Assembly (NCBI RefSeq): GCF_000143415.4
Contig: NW_003314261.1
Location: 372,001-436,000 of the forward strand
Source of the DNA: Selaginella moellendorffii
Taxonomy: Eukaryota; Streptophyta; Lycopodiopsida; Selaginellales; Selaginellaceae
Direction of reading: 5' to 3'
DNA: 64,000 bases
How positions within the stretch are numbered: the stretch's first letter is position 1; each line of letters starts with the position of its first letter. This document shows positions 33,537 to 45,000 of this stretch, piece by piece. The position numbers and the translations under genes are program-made. Under the pieces are notes generated by a model. The model was given only the letters and a program-made list of their open reading frames with translations. It was not told where the DNA came from and did not search any database.

Positions 33537-36500
33537 TTTGAGAAAGTTTTACAAGGAAAACAATAAGTATCTTTTTTACATTTTTGATTGTATAATGATG
33601 AATTTACTTGTTGTTTTGTTGCAAGAATCCTTTCGGCCTTTTCTCTATAGTGGAAATGTCATTAAGTTTAGATTTGACATAATTGCAACTTGTATTAGTA
33701 ATGTAAGAAAGTAACAAATTCCTGTATTCTCGCCTTATCAACACAAAGTTATCTCAAGCACAAACTTGACAAGTGCTTTGGATATGTTAAACATTGAAGA
33801 TCTATTCTTGCACAGAAAAGGTCATAAAGAAAGATCATAAATTGAGGAAATAGCTGTCATAAAGTTTAAAGAACTTTTGCATAAAGGCGGGCTTTTAAAA
33901 TGGATTATCTGCCTTACTACAGATATTAGTGCTTTTTGGAAGAATCAACTTTTATGTGTGGGAATGCTCCAAAAGTCCAAAAAGTAAAGTGTATGGATGA
34001 GAAGTTAAAGATGATAGGCCTTGTTGGGATAATTGACAAGAATATACAAATGATGATAGAAGAAAATGTATGGTTTGTTAATGTTGTGCAATATTTAAAA
34101 TATAAGGAATAAATTTTAATTTCATTATTGTTTTTGAAAGCCTATCTAATAAATCTATTACTTTCACTTCATATAATTTAAGTATATACATACCTCTATA
34201 TACCTAAGCTATACAATATGATATGATTAAAGTTTATCTATACAAGAGTGTGTTTTGTGTATATTATGATCTAAGTATATTTTAATGTATATTAAATGTG
34301 CACATGTACATAATATGATCAAAATTTATATAAGATGGATGTATAAATGAATGTTTTAGAGAGAGAGAGAGAGAGAGAGAGAGGAGGGAGGGAGCGAGAG
34401 AGGAGGGAGGGAGAGAGAGAGGAGGGAGGGAGAGAGAGAGAGGAGGGAGGGAGAGTTCTTTTACCTAAATCTGAAAATTGTAATCCTAGTAACTTTTTTG
34501 TTATTATAGTTTCTTTATATTGAATGATCCCACTACTTTATCAATAATTTTTCTATCACACTAAAAAAGTTTCAAAGACTGATTTTTATCTAAACCTAGA
34601 TTCCTTACTAGTATAAAATATTAACTGTAAGATGATGTAATATGCCAATATCCAAACATCTATTTGTAGCAATGTTTGGTTTTCTTCTTGAATTTAATTA
34701 TTAATTACTTTTATTTAGAAACCAATAGAAAATAACTTAAATGAATTTCTAGAATTCTGATATTTAATGAGTTAAGGAGATTTTTTTCTAGCAGTCAAGA
34801 GAGATATTTCAACTTCTGATATAATATAATATTTTAATTATTTTTCATAATATTTAGATAGATACTCGCCAACCATTTTGTAGAGGGAGGTAAGTACTTC
34901 TAAAGGAATGTGTTGTGATCTTTGTGGCTTTTTAGGTTGCAAATCATCCTTTTGTTATCTAATCTTATATTTGGTTAATAATAAATGAAATTGATTAATC
35001 TAATAATATACTCTTTACAAGCCTAATTGTTAATAATTTTCTGGTCAGCCTCTTGAATTCTTAAGATCCCACTCTTGGGAATAGGGTGAAAACCTAGAAT
35101 GAGCCAAATATATAATAGGGATAGTGGGTAGATCCAACTTAAGACATTATCTTGCTTGTCTTTGTTCTATACTAAACTCTATAGTTGGTGGAATACCTCA
35201 TGTTAAGCTATAAGTATACTTTAATAGCACTAAATTAATTTTATATGTTAATCTTTGTGTTTTATATATTAATTTTGGTGTGGGGTGCTTATTGTGAATG
35301 TGCTGATAGGTGACTTACATTAAGCTATTGGTATAATGCTAGATTTCATTTGAGTCTATATGACATGTTAATCTTAGTGTTAGATGTTGGATACTCTAAG
35401 ACTTTCTTTATTGTTTTATGCTCTTGCTTTTTTATTTTTTATCTCTACACTCAAAAGTTGTTTTATGCTCTAATTTTTTCATTCAGTGTCCCAAAGCCCT
35501 AGTATTTAAATCCCACTTTGTTGCCTTTGGCACATATGTTCAAGAGTTTGGTTTTACCCTGTGGTCATTCTATAGTACTCATTATGAGGTAAAGGGTGAA
35601 AACAACATATGCAATATTTGGTATTAAAAATTGAGTCTCAATGGGTATTATCCAATAAAATTGGGCAATTAATCTCATTACATATGTAAAGATGAAAATA
35701 ATGATTCGAGTGGGTTCATGTTTAGTTGCTATGGCTTTGCATACATCCCTTAGGTGTGGATTTTTGTTACTATTTTATACTATATTGTATATGAGCTTTT
35801 ATTTAGGCTCAATATGATGGATTTCAAATGTACTATTTGTACAAGTTATGTTTAGGCTCATGAGTGAGGCATATTAGCAATTTAAAGTTATGTTTTGAGT
35901 TGGTAGGATTACTATTAGCTTATTGGTGGTTATGTTTATTGCATGTTACTCTAGGTAAAAAGTAAACCTTTCGCAATTAGTGGTTAATAGGTCGGTCCAG
36001 CATGATACTTCTTAGGCATAATTACAAATGGATCAATTAAGAGTATAAATATTAATCTATTAAGTAGTCATTGCCATACTATTTCATAAGCTCTTCTTAG
36101 ATTGGACTGAAATTAATGCAAACACAAGCTTAAAGTTTTGAGTTTGAAAAGAAAGTTATTAAGGATAAAAGATTAAACACTTTCTCTTATCTGAGTGATA
36201 ATTTATAATAAAATGTGATCTCATTGCTTGTATTCATATCATAGTCTCTACATAAATGCATATTAGTTATGAATAAGAATCCTCAGAAACTATAATATCA
36301 AATAAGAATGCATAAATCAATTTATTAATGCCTCTGATCCCATACCAGATTTATTCTCTAATACCATGTTAGCAAGGCAGAAGAGAACAAAGATTATCTA
36401 GCTATCAAAGTGCCTCGTTATATAGTGAGAACATGAATTATATTAGCTTTTTTCACATCTAGATGATATCCTTCACTCCTTCACTCAAATGTCTTGTCTA

Positions 36501-36611
36501 ACCTCTATCACTGTAGTATACATCAAGCTGATAGCCAATTACCGACGCTGTATCGAACCACAATTGGATGGGATAGTTTCTAAGATTTGAAAACCTGTAG
36601 AGATGAGAATG
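33537..36611. other. AT-rich intergenic region
   Basis: About 3 kb of AT-rich sequence without a supported gene. The only distinct structure is the GA-rich satellite at 34,359-34,455. Confidence 0.6.
34359..34455. repeat. GA-rich simple repeat with a 19-20-bp higher-order unit
   Basis: A GA dinucleotide run followed by four units of the type GGAGGGAGGGAGAGAGAGA. It is purine-only on the plus strand for about 97 bp. Confidence 0.9.
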
Positions 36612-38535
36612 TTAGAGATGCCCCTGAAATCGAAGGAAAAGACAGAAGCACACCCATGGCGTCATGTTGCCTTTGTCATCCAGCAATCCCAAGTCCCGTA
36701 GTCTTCTCTCCGCATAGAACTCAAGCCTGTCCAGATCTGCGAGATGCGTCTCGAACCACTGCAGCTGCTCTTGCAAGATTCTCTTCTCGCCAAGTCTCAC
36801 AACCACAGCCATTTTCTTTCGTGTGCTAAGTTCACTAGAGTTCAAAAGCATGGTATCCTGGAAAAAACAGCAATCAACCGACAATGAATTAAGTACAATA
36901 TGTACCTCGTCAATAGTAGAGCTGTACTCTCTTAGCGTGGCTCGACAGCCCTCGATCATAGCTTCACAAATAGCCTCCTCATTCTCCCGGCTGATAGGAA
37001 GTCTCAAGTGATCCCAGACAGTGTTTCGGAATAGTGCCTGCAAACGCGGAGGGAATTCACTCACAATGACTACTAGAGAGTTTCGCAAAATACCTCTAGC
37101 AAGAATGAATCGGATCCGAACAATGCAATGAGCCTGAGGTACGCAATCATGTCTTCCGGAGGGCCTTGATTTCTGTAAAGGTTAAAATAAGCAGTGCTAT
37201 CCAGTCCTGCCATCTGTGCGATGTCCACTTTGTCATCGGCAAAACGCTCAGAAAGAGATACTTGCAAAGTCAATGTGAAACTATCCCGGTTGTTTTTCTC
37301 ATCGCTATCCACAAACCCGTAGTCCGTGGCAAGCTGGGCATTCCCTTTCTTTTTCCCATATTGCATGAGAACCTACGAAGGAAAACAAGGGAAAGGTGAG
37401 ATTTCAAACAGGAAAACAGACTCGAGATTTCACCTCTTGCTTCTCAGCACAATTCGCTGCAGCTTGCAACGTCAAAGTTTCTTGGCGAGCGAATACTCCG
37501 GCAGATTTGACATGCCAGTAAGGATCTTCATTGGTCAGCCCGAAGCCATGATTTACCTGTGCGAATGCGGCTATATATCGGGGTCAATTAAACACTAAGC
37601 AGTTTCGAGCAAGAAAAAAAAAAGCAATGCAGCAACTTACAAAGTCCGCCAGTGGTACCAACGCGAGGTTATCTCCGATAAGTGGTGGAAATGTCCGAGA
37701 ACGAAGTATCCCGAAAGCCCAGGTAAACGCCTCAAGAGTGTAGAGGCTACGATCGAAAACATCTGGCCTTGGCTCAATCACCTCCGTCATCACCTTGTCA
37801 TATTCACGCTTGAGAAATTCCTTGAAACCATTGATGGAACTGAGGAGCTGAGTACCTGGAAAAGGAAGAAGGGAGAAGAAAACGTTAGTACCAACACGAT
37901 AAGGATGGCGACGACCACATCACACCTTTGAGCTCGGCAAGTTCTTCTTCCGACCTGGAAATGGGTGCTAAGTTTGATCTTCACGATTTTTTCTTTCGAA
38001 TGAAAAAAAGAGCTTACCAGAAGAGTGGAGAATCTAGCGTGCGTGGAAGAACACGAATGTAAGCACTCCAATCCGAGTGAGGCTTGGCCTTCTCGTGTAG
38101 CAAATACAATGCCACTGCGATCCACGGCCTCAATCCCGCGCAGCACTCACCAATCTCAGACCTTCTCACAGTGTCCACATCCATCCACAGCGTCTTGGGA
38201 ATGGACACCACCTCCTGGTTCTTGGACACGCTGCGCTTGGCAAACAGCCCCAGCCCCAGCTCCCCGCGCCTCACCTCCACACCTCCAGGCTCTGCCACGC
38301 CCTTGCTCGCCATCCATTCCAGCAAATCCCTGGCCGCTGCTTCCCTGTCGATGCCTCCGGCCACGCCATTGCAGCTGCTCGTCGCCAAAATCCTGCTCGG
38401 ACGATTTGTGCTCCTTCCGCTGGAAAAGGGAATGCAGCCGCTCGGCGATGGCGGAATTCCAGTAAGAACGCGCACATTCCTTGCTGTGTCGAGGGAGAAA
38501 GAAGAGCAAAGGAGAGAGAGCAGCGATGCCGCCAT
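36612..38535 (-). CDS. Plastid SET-domain lysine methyltransferase, Rubisco LSMT-like
   Basis: Seven exons on the minus strand: 38535-38018, 37954-37926, 37855-37641, 37556-37434, 37372-37094, 37037-36906 and 36857-36612, giving 513 aa. The N-terminus is a serine- and arginine-rich plastid-transit-like sequence. The SET region begins GVEVRRGELGLGLFAKRSVS and continues through SIPKTLWMDVDTV and IAVALYLLHEKAKPHSDWSA. The key asparagine-histidine pair of the SET core is at VNHGFG, directly after LVPLADF. The C-terminal half is the Rubisco LSMT substrate-binding domain. Members methylate a lysine of the Rubisco large subunit or of chloroplast aldolase (family knowledge). Exon 2 is only 29 nt. A SINE lies about 15 bp upstream of the ATG. 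Confidence 0.9.
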
Positions 38536-38549
38536 AGCTGTGACCTAGA

Positions 38550-38655
38550 AAGAATTTCAAAACAAAATCGCTCAGAGGGCTTTTTTTCTCACCCGATTTC
38601 ATCATCACCAGATTCGAACCGGGCTCGCACCTAACCATGCGCCTCTAGCTACTAA
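38550..38655 (-). mobile_element. tRNA-derived SINE, copy B
   Basis: On the minus strand it has an A-box-like start (GGCGCATGGTTAGG), a B-box GGTTCGAATCT, then GGTGATGATGAAA and a tail containing AGCCCTCTGAGC followed by ATTTTGTTTT. The same order and sequence occur at 51,246-51,415, including the non-tRNA tail, which is what defines a shared element rather than a chance tRNA resemblance. Confidence 0.75.
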
Positions 38656-38679
38656 CCCGGATATACGTAAAACACATCA

Positions 38680-38697
38680 TTCTACTACAGAATAGTG
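38680..38697 (-). terminator. Possible snRNA 3' box
   Basis: On the minus strand CACTATTCTGT is followed by AGTAGAA, which fits the plant snRNA 3'-end signal CA-N(3-10)-AGTNNAA. It is about 47 nt beyond the U2 3' end, farther than usual, so the call is tentative. Confidence 0.3.
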
Positions 38698-38743
38698 TAA
38701 CTAGATTTTCCTAAATATCCTTCTTGGTTTTAAATTTGGGGGT

Positions 38744-38935
38744 TGGGTTGTGCCAGGCTAAGGCGGTAGTGTAAGGCCAAAGCGACACGTGGAGGGCCGG
38801 GTAGCAAGCTACCGGTGGCCCTCCTCCCACAAAAAATTAGGTTAATAGCGTTGGGGCACGTGGCCCCATATCAGCTATTAAACTGATAAGAACAGATACT
38901 ACACTTGATCTTAGCCAAAAGGCCGAGAAAGGTAT
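38744..38935 (-). ncRNA. U2: U2 spliceosomal small nuclear RNA
   Basis: 192 nt on the minus strand. The 5' end is ATACCTTTCTCGGCCTTTTG, continuing GCTAAGATCAAGTGTAGTAT, which contains the invariant branch-point-recognition segment GTAGTA. Stem-loop IIa (TATCAG ... CTGATA) and IIb (GGGGC-CACGT-GCCCC) can form, and a Sm site AATTTTTTG follows. The 3' stem-loops (GAGGGCCACCGG... and its partner CCGGCCCTC) are present and the RNA ends CAACCCA. Length and 5' domain match plant U2. No disruption is seen, so it is likely functional. It pairs with the branch site of introns in the spliceosome. Confidence 0.95.
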
Positions 38936-38960
38936 GAGCTGTTTTGACCCAGCGCTCCAT

Positions 38961-39007
38961 TTATATACTCTACCTAGGGCACAATTCTACGCCTTCGCAT
39001 GTGGGAT
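38961..39007 (-). promoter_or_regulatory. U2 snRNA promoter: USE and TATA box
   Basis: On the minus strand, ATCCCACATGCG (39,007-38,996) matches the plant upstream sequence element RTCCCACATCG with one inserted base. TATATAA (38,967-38,961) lies 26-32 nt upstream of the RNA start. The spacing of about 28 bp is closer to the Pol II (U2-type) than the Pol III (U6-type) arrangement of plants. Confidence 0.8.
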
Positions 39008-39124
39008 AGGGCGCACGCTGACGTGTGACGCTCTCCCTTCTCCACGTAAAACGCTGACGTGTTAGGTTAAGGTACACGTGTTTGCCACCTCGGCTGGTAA
39101 GATTCATCAATACAGGAAAAAAAT

Positions 39125-40173
39125 TTAAGCAAGATCGTTGCCGACTCGTACACTGTGAATGGTAACGGGAACTAAGGGTCGATTTTCCGAGTTAGTTTCT
39201 TGGGCTTCTATTTCCTAAAACACACAACCAAAAAAGAGAGAGAGAGAGAGAGAAGTAAGCGATGCTGAAGAACAAACAGAGAGAAAGAAGCTTGCCTTGA
39301 CAACGTCTTGGCCACGCACAACGCGTCCAAACACGGTGTGCTTGTTGTCCAGGTGTGGAGTCTCCACGGTTGTGATGAAGAACTGGGAGCGATTGGAGTC
39401 CGGGCCAGAGTTTGCCATGGACAGCGTGAATGGTTCGTGCTTCAAGCTACACAAAACCATGAGAATCTCCAACTTCAACAACGAGAGCTCTTGCTTACTT
39501 GGGTCTAAACTCGTCTTCGAAGGATCCACCCCAAATGGACTCGCCTCCTCTTCCATCTCCGCTGGGATCACCACCTTGGATCATGAAATCCTTGATAACT
39601 CTGTGGAATTTGACACCGTCGTAATATCCTTGCTGCCTGGGAGCCAAAGTATGAGCAAGGGAAGAGAAAACAAGACGAAAGGATGGTACCCATGCACTGC
39701 GAAGTTCTCCACGGTTTTGGGAACTTCGTCGCGGAAGAGCTCCAAAACGATGACACCTTTGGTTGTGTTCATCAACTAGAGTAAGAGAGTATAAGAACGA
39801 AGAATTCCTTGAAAACAAGAATAAAAATGTTACCGCATACTTGGGAAGATCCATGCCAAATTTTTCTTTCCGACCAATGCCCTGCATCAAGAACCCAGCA
39901 AAGATCTCTCCAAAATCTATTCATTTCCTCACCTGGCGACTCCGATTGCCGCTGCTGCTGCCGCTCCTGGAACGAATAAATCAAAGCATGAGATCCGAGG
40001 AAGAAAGGATTCGTCGATCCGACTCACTGGCTGTGCCTGTGAAGCGCCAGGACTGAGAGGAAGAGCAAGACGACGACGACGTTGCAGGAGATGATGGTGG
40101 GGAGGCTGAGCCGCGACGGGCCTTTCTTGCGCTTGCTCTGCTGGAGCAGCGCTGCCGGCTTCATTCTCCCCAT
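39125..40173 (-). CDS. Membrane-anchored cyclophilin (CYP21-3/CYP21-4-like peptidyl-prolyl isomerase)
   Basis: Seven exons on the minus strand: 40173-40028, 39966-39933, 39881-39834, 39775-39690, 39636-39499, 39446-39296 and 39214-39125, giving 230 aa. The N-terminus [20 protein letters not shown] plus a hydrophobic segment (about 28-45) is a type II signal anchor typical of CYP21-4. The catalytic domain has [65 protein letters not shown] and [18 protein letters not shown]. The active-site FHR, QFF and H residues are present. The last intron has a GC donor (AAG then GCAAGC) and contains a GA repeat; the final exon restores the conserved VVKEIE join, which supports the splice. In plants this type is Golgi-localised (family knowledge). 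Confidence 0.9.
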
Positions 40174-40648
40174 CGCTTCCTAGAGCCCTAGATTTCCAAA
40201 TTTCTCCAAAGGGGAGAAAAGAATGAATAAACCCTAAATCTCGAGGGCGGGCATTTTCTTCCCGGATCGATCGTTTGGACGCTTTGGGCGATCGGGGCTG
40301 AGCTTCTCTTGACCAGAGCGTGAGTATTTCTTTTGTAAAGAAAATCTTTGCTCTTAGATTTGCTTCTTCTAGTTCTAGGCAGCAACGATTGATGCTATAA
40401 CCAAAAGGGCTGGATTTCTCGCAGCTCAGCTCCGCGGCCAACATACTCTCGTGAGCATTTGAATTTCTCTTTGTTTTTCCCTTCTTCCAGTTTTGACCCG
40501 AAAGCAAACCATGCCAGATCAAACATGTAACAGAGCGATTTTTTCACGACCAAAGAGCACCCGTGAGTAGCCTTTCTCTCAATCAATTTTTCTTCCTCTC
40601 GCTTGACACACTTGCATCAACAGGGAGAAGAAAGAAGTAAATCACTAC

Positions 40649-42041
40649 ATGAGCAACACAAACTTGTGAGTTTTCTTTGTGTTTCTTCTTCTTCTTCTTG
40701 TAATCTAAAACTTCATGGCAGAGGAGAGCAATCGATGTCCAAGACGAGAGGGTCCAACTCCTCGCAGCGCTCAAGGAATGTAGTGTCTCAAGAGACTTGT
40801 GCCATGGGAAGCAACTCCACAGCTACGCGGTGGCGAGCAAGCTCGACTCAAACATCCGTGTGGCCACCACCTTGATCGACATGTACGCAAAGTGCAAGAG
40901 CATGGACGAGGCTCGCAAAGTCTTCGATGCCATCGATCGTCCCGACGTGGTTTCTTACACTGCTCTCATCTCCGGCTACGCAGACAGCGACCAGGAGGAG
41001 GCAGCATTGGAGCTCTTCACTCGAATGGTTTCCAAGCCAGGCTCCTGCGAACCAAATCACTTAACTTTCGTGGCTGCTCTCAAGGCCTGCTCGAATCTAG
41101 CAACCAGAAACAGTGACAAGATGGGATCACTAGAAAAAGGGGTGGTTTTGCACGCTCGAGCGGCTGCTACAAGGAACTTGAGGCACATTTACGTTGGAAA
41201 CTCTCTTGTGGACATGTACTCCAAGTGTGGCAGCATGGTGGATGCTCGGAAGGTCTTTGACAGGATGGAAGAACACGACGTTGTGTCGTGGACTTCGCTG
41301 CTGCTCGGCTACGCAGAGAACTCCGACAACAGGCTTGCGGTGGAGCTGTTTGGATGCATGAAGGCTCGAGTGCACTGTCCGTCACCGAATGCCAGAGCTT
41401 GCGTTCCTGCGCTCGTCGCGTGTGGAAACTTAGCAGACTTGGAAGCTGGGAAGATCATCCATGCTGGGATTTGTAGGAGTGGATTGGAAGACGACGAGTT
41501 TGTGGCAGCTTCCCTGGTTGGTTTCTACGGCAAGTGTGGAGACATGACCGACGCTCACCTAAACTTCGATGGTTTGCTCGAGAAGCCCGACTTAGCTACC
41601 TGGAGCTCGCTGATCACAGGCTACAGTCGGCAGGGAAGCAGCGATCGAGTTTTGGATCTGTTTGGACAGATGAAAGACACTGGCGTGAAGGCTGATGGTG
41701 TGATCTTTCTCGCGATTCTTACGGCTTGCACTCACGCCGGTCTGGTCGAGACAGGAAAGAGCTACTTCCGAGCGATGGTGGCCGAGTTTGGGATCACTCC
41801 GGGGATCCAACACTACTGCTGCATGGTGGATTTGCTGGGACGTTCCAATCGGCTGGAAGAAGCTTGGAGCTTGGCCAAGACGATGCCTATGGAGGCGGAC
41901 GCTGCGGTGTGGAGGGCGCTACTCAGCGCTTGTCAAAAGTGGAGGAACGCCACCATCGGGCGAGCAGCGTTTGAGTCATTGGCGGAATCAAAGTCAGAGT
42001 ACGTGCTCATGGCAAATATCTATGCCATGCAAGAAATGTAG
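40649..42041 (+). CDS. PPR protein without C-terminal editing domain
   Basis: The main exon, 40,724-42,041, encodes PLS-type PPR repeats: NIRVATTLIDMYAKCKSMDE, VVSYTALISGYA, VGNSLVDMYSKCGSMVDARK, DVVSWTSLLLGYA, ASLVGFYGKCGDMTDA, ILTACTHAGLVETGK and MVDLLGRSNRLEEAW. No in-frame ATG precedes the first repeat. A 17-nt first exon, 40,649-40,665 (MSNTN plus part of L), spliced to 40,724 gives an in-frame start and a 444-aa protein; that splice is my inference. The protein stops after YVLMANIYAMQEM, before E+ or DYW motifs, so it is truncated relative to full-length relatives. Its 3' end converges with the HECT ligase gene, 50 bp away. Confidence 0.75.
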
Positions 42042-42091
42042 AAGAAGGGTTCCATTTTGATCTACTTTTTACATTGATCGAAATAATTTCT

Positions 42092-45000
42092 CTATACAAA
42101 GCCAAAACCTTCGCAGCCTTCGCGAATAGCAAGCAAGAGTTTCTCTTCCAATTGCTCTCTCGACTGATAGTGAGGAAGAACGATAGTCCCAGAGCTAAAA
42201 TGTCGATGATATTAGACAAATACCATAGGACAAAACTGATGCTTACCAAGTATATGCCGTTGGTAATTGATTCCATTCACCACCTTCAGTTATCAAAAGG
42301 CCCGTGTTTGAAATCTGGTGAAACAAAAGCTTGTAAAAAAGTATAAGATCTTTTGTCATACCTTGGAAGACCCAGTCATGAACTTAAGCAGCCGAACTTT
42401 GTCCTCCTTGCAAAAGCCATTAACTGCATCCCAAAACCATTTCAAAATACAATAAGTATGTTCACATCTTGCAACTTTTTGCAACTCTTCAACTGCAAGC
42501 ACACAAAATCACACTCTGAGAGAGGTTTGACAAGAAGAAGAAACATACCGTCTACATCAGGAGGCCCACTTATGAGCAGCTCTAGCTCCTTGACATCGAA
42601 AATGGATATCAAATCCTTCGATATCAGTTCGTAGAAACCATCCAGAAACGCGTCTATCTGCGGCTTGATCGAGCCTGTCAAGCGGTAGTCGGCGACATGA
42701 TTCACATAGTTATGCTTGTTTTCCTCAGTCACTGGAACATCTCGACCTCCGGGAATAAGATCATGAATCGCCATCTACAGTAAACAAAAGGAAATGGATA
42801 TGGTGATGTGAAAGAAGCTGTACTCACCTCTTTGCGTCCATCTGAATGATCGTCTATGCTGAAGCTCAGGCCCATGGACTCCTCAACCTTGTTCTGGAAA
42901 TCAAGATTTCTAAGAGGGTGTAAAAGAAATGAACAAATTTACCTCTAACAGCCATACGAGGCTTTTGGAAACCTCCGGTTCCATGTCCATGTATGTGACT
43001 TCTCTTCCAAGTATGTGTTTGTAAAACGAGCGAGTGAAGCGTATATCCAGTTTTTGAGAGTCGATGATAGCCTTGGCTGCCTGGTTTTTGCAAGTAGAAT
43101 TAGATAAGAAGCGATGAGCAGCACCACCGCTTACCAGGCGACCAACAAACTTGAAGTATGAGAGATGACCAGGACAAGAAGCCGAGCTTGGATTCGGCTG
43201 GTAACAATCCCCGACTGGAGAGAACAAAAGCGCTTGCTCCTCGACAATGGCTTGTGACACCACCTGAAACCACTCGCGTCCCAGTCCTTCACCTTCGCCT
43301 TCCTCTCCACGGAAATGCACACTCAACTGGAACTTTTTCAGCTTTTCTGCCGAGCGCTGCCCAAGTTCCTCGTAAGAGTCCTTTAGAATGTCGTGCCTGT
43401 GTATACGTATCTCCTCACTCTCGGAAATCGGGAACTTGCTCAGGAGGAACTCATGCTTGTCTTCCATAGCCAAAAGGCCGGGGCATTTTCGAAGCACTGG
43501 AAGCAAGACCTCGATTTTGACGACATTCTGCCCGACCAGTTCTCGTGCAAGAGCTAGAGTCGAGGGTGCTGGTGCATCCGAGATAAATTGTTGCGCGAGG
43601 AAGAAAGCCCCGACGAGTGGCCGTGCTGCCTTTGGCATGCCACTGCGTACGAATCCCCACAAAGGATCTAGAGCGGAGACGAGGTGCGGAAGATCCTTCT
43701 GCTCCACTCGATCAAGCGTTCGTATAAGATTTAAAACAGCACCGGTGGATGTATAATCGCCAACTTCTAGCTCCTTCACGACCGAGCTGACGAGTTTCGT
43801 AGATATGCTCGTCATTCGCGAGAGGATAGCTGGGGAAAGAGCTGGATTTATAGCGATCAAGTTGCCTAAAACGTCCCCCACACTGCAACATCATTACAAG
43901 TTTCAGTATGGGAACCGGTTTTTATTCTTACCTTGCGTTGACGGCATAGAGATCACACAGCTTGTAAAGCTTCACGTCTGAAACAGTTATGGCGATTGTT
44001 TCTTTGTTGCGTTTGAGCTCTAGAGTCATGAGCTTTAGCAAACGCACCGCCGACGCCACAAACTTGAGATCGTCCAGCAGACTGAAGAGCAAAGCCACGA
44101 TCGAGACTACGTCGTCTTCTTTTAGTGACGCCAACACGGAAGAGTTACGGTGCCCACCAAGTTCAGCAAAAAGGCACAACAGTCGTTTCAGCACGAAGCA
44201 GGGAACTCCTGGAAAAAACAAAACAAAGTTTAGATGGTTAGAAGGGAGTAATACTGAGCTTTACCAAGAACGAAGTTGCGATGGAAAAGACCATTGGCAG
44301 GTGATCCAAAAGCTCGTGAGTTTTCGGTTCTCAGGAGCATACGAACAAGCACCCTCGCCAGTTCAGCATGATTTGTGTGCTTCTTCAGAAAAGAGACCAA
44401 TTTCCTCTCGTCAAATGACTCTGGAGCAAACCGGAGAAACTTGACGAGTGTTTCCAAGTCGTCGTTGTCAACCACCCATGACTGAGGAAAAATCTCTTGC
44501 TCTTGTTCGCACTGATCTCCTTCTAATCCATCCTGCATTTCGTCATCCTCCTCGACATCATCCTCGCCATCTCCATCTTCCGTCCCATCTTCACCATTAG
44601 CATACTCATCATCCTCATCTTCGTTTTGATCCTCCTCTTCGGTTTCATGCTCATCTTCTGTATGATGTCTGTCATGCTCGGCAGCTTGGTCTTGTAACGC
44701 AACATTTGGTGCCTGCTGATGCTGGGTTAGCTCCGGAAGCAAGTCCGGGCAGGTCCGAAGTATCTGCACGAGAAACACTTCAACATATTTCTGCACGAGA
44801 AATGGAAACTGGGAAGTACCTGCAATCTTAAGTCCGGATCAAGCGTCGCCAAAAATGCCCACATATTCTGTGTCGTCTCTTCGGCACCAGTGCTGATTGC
44901 AGCAACGGGATCCTCTGCTGTGGCGTACATCGCCTGTAGAAACGCGATGACACCAGCCTCCGACACATATGGCGGAATGGAAACAACGGGACGATGTCGG

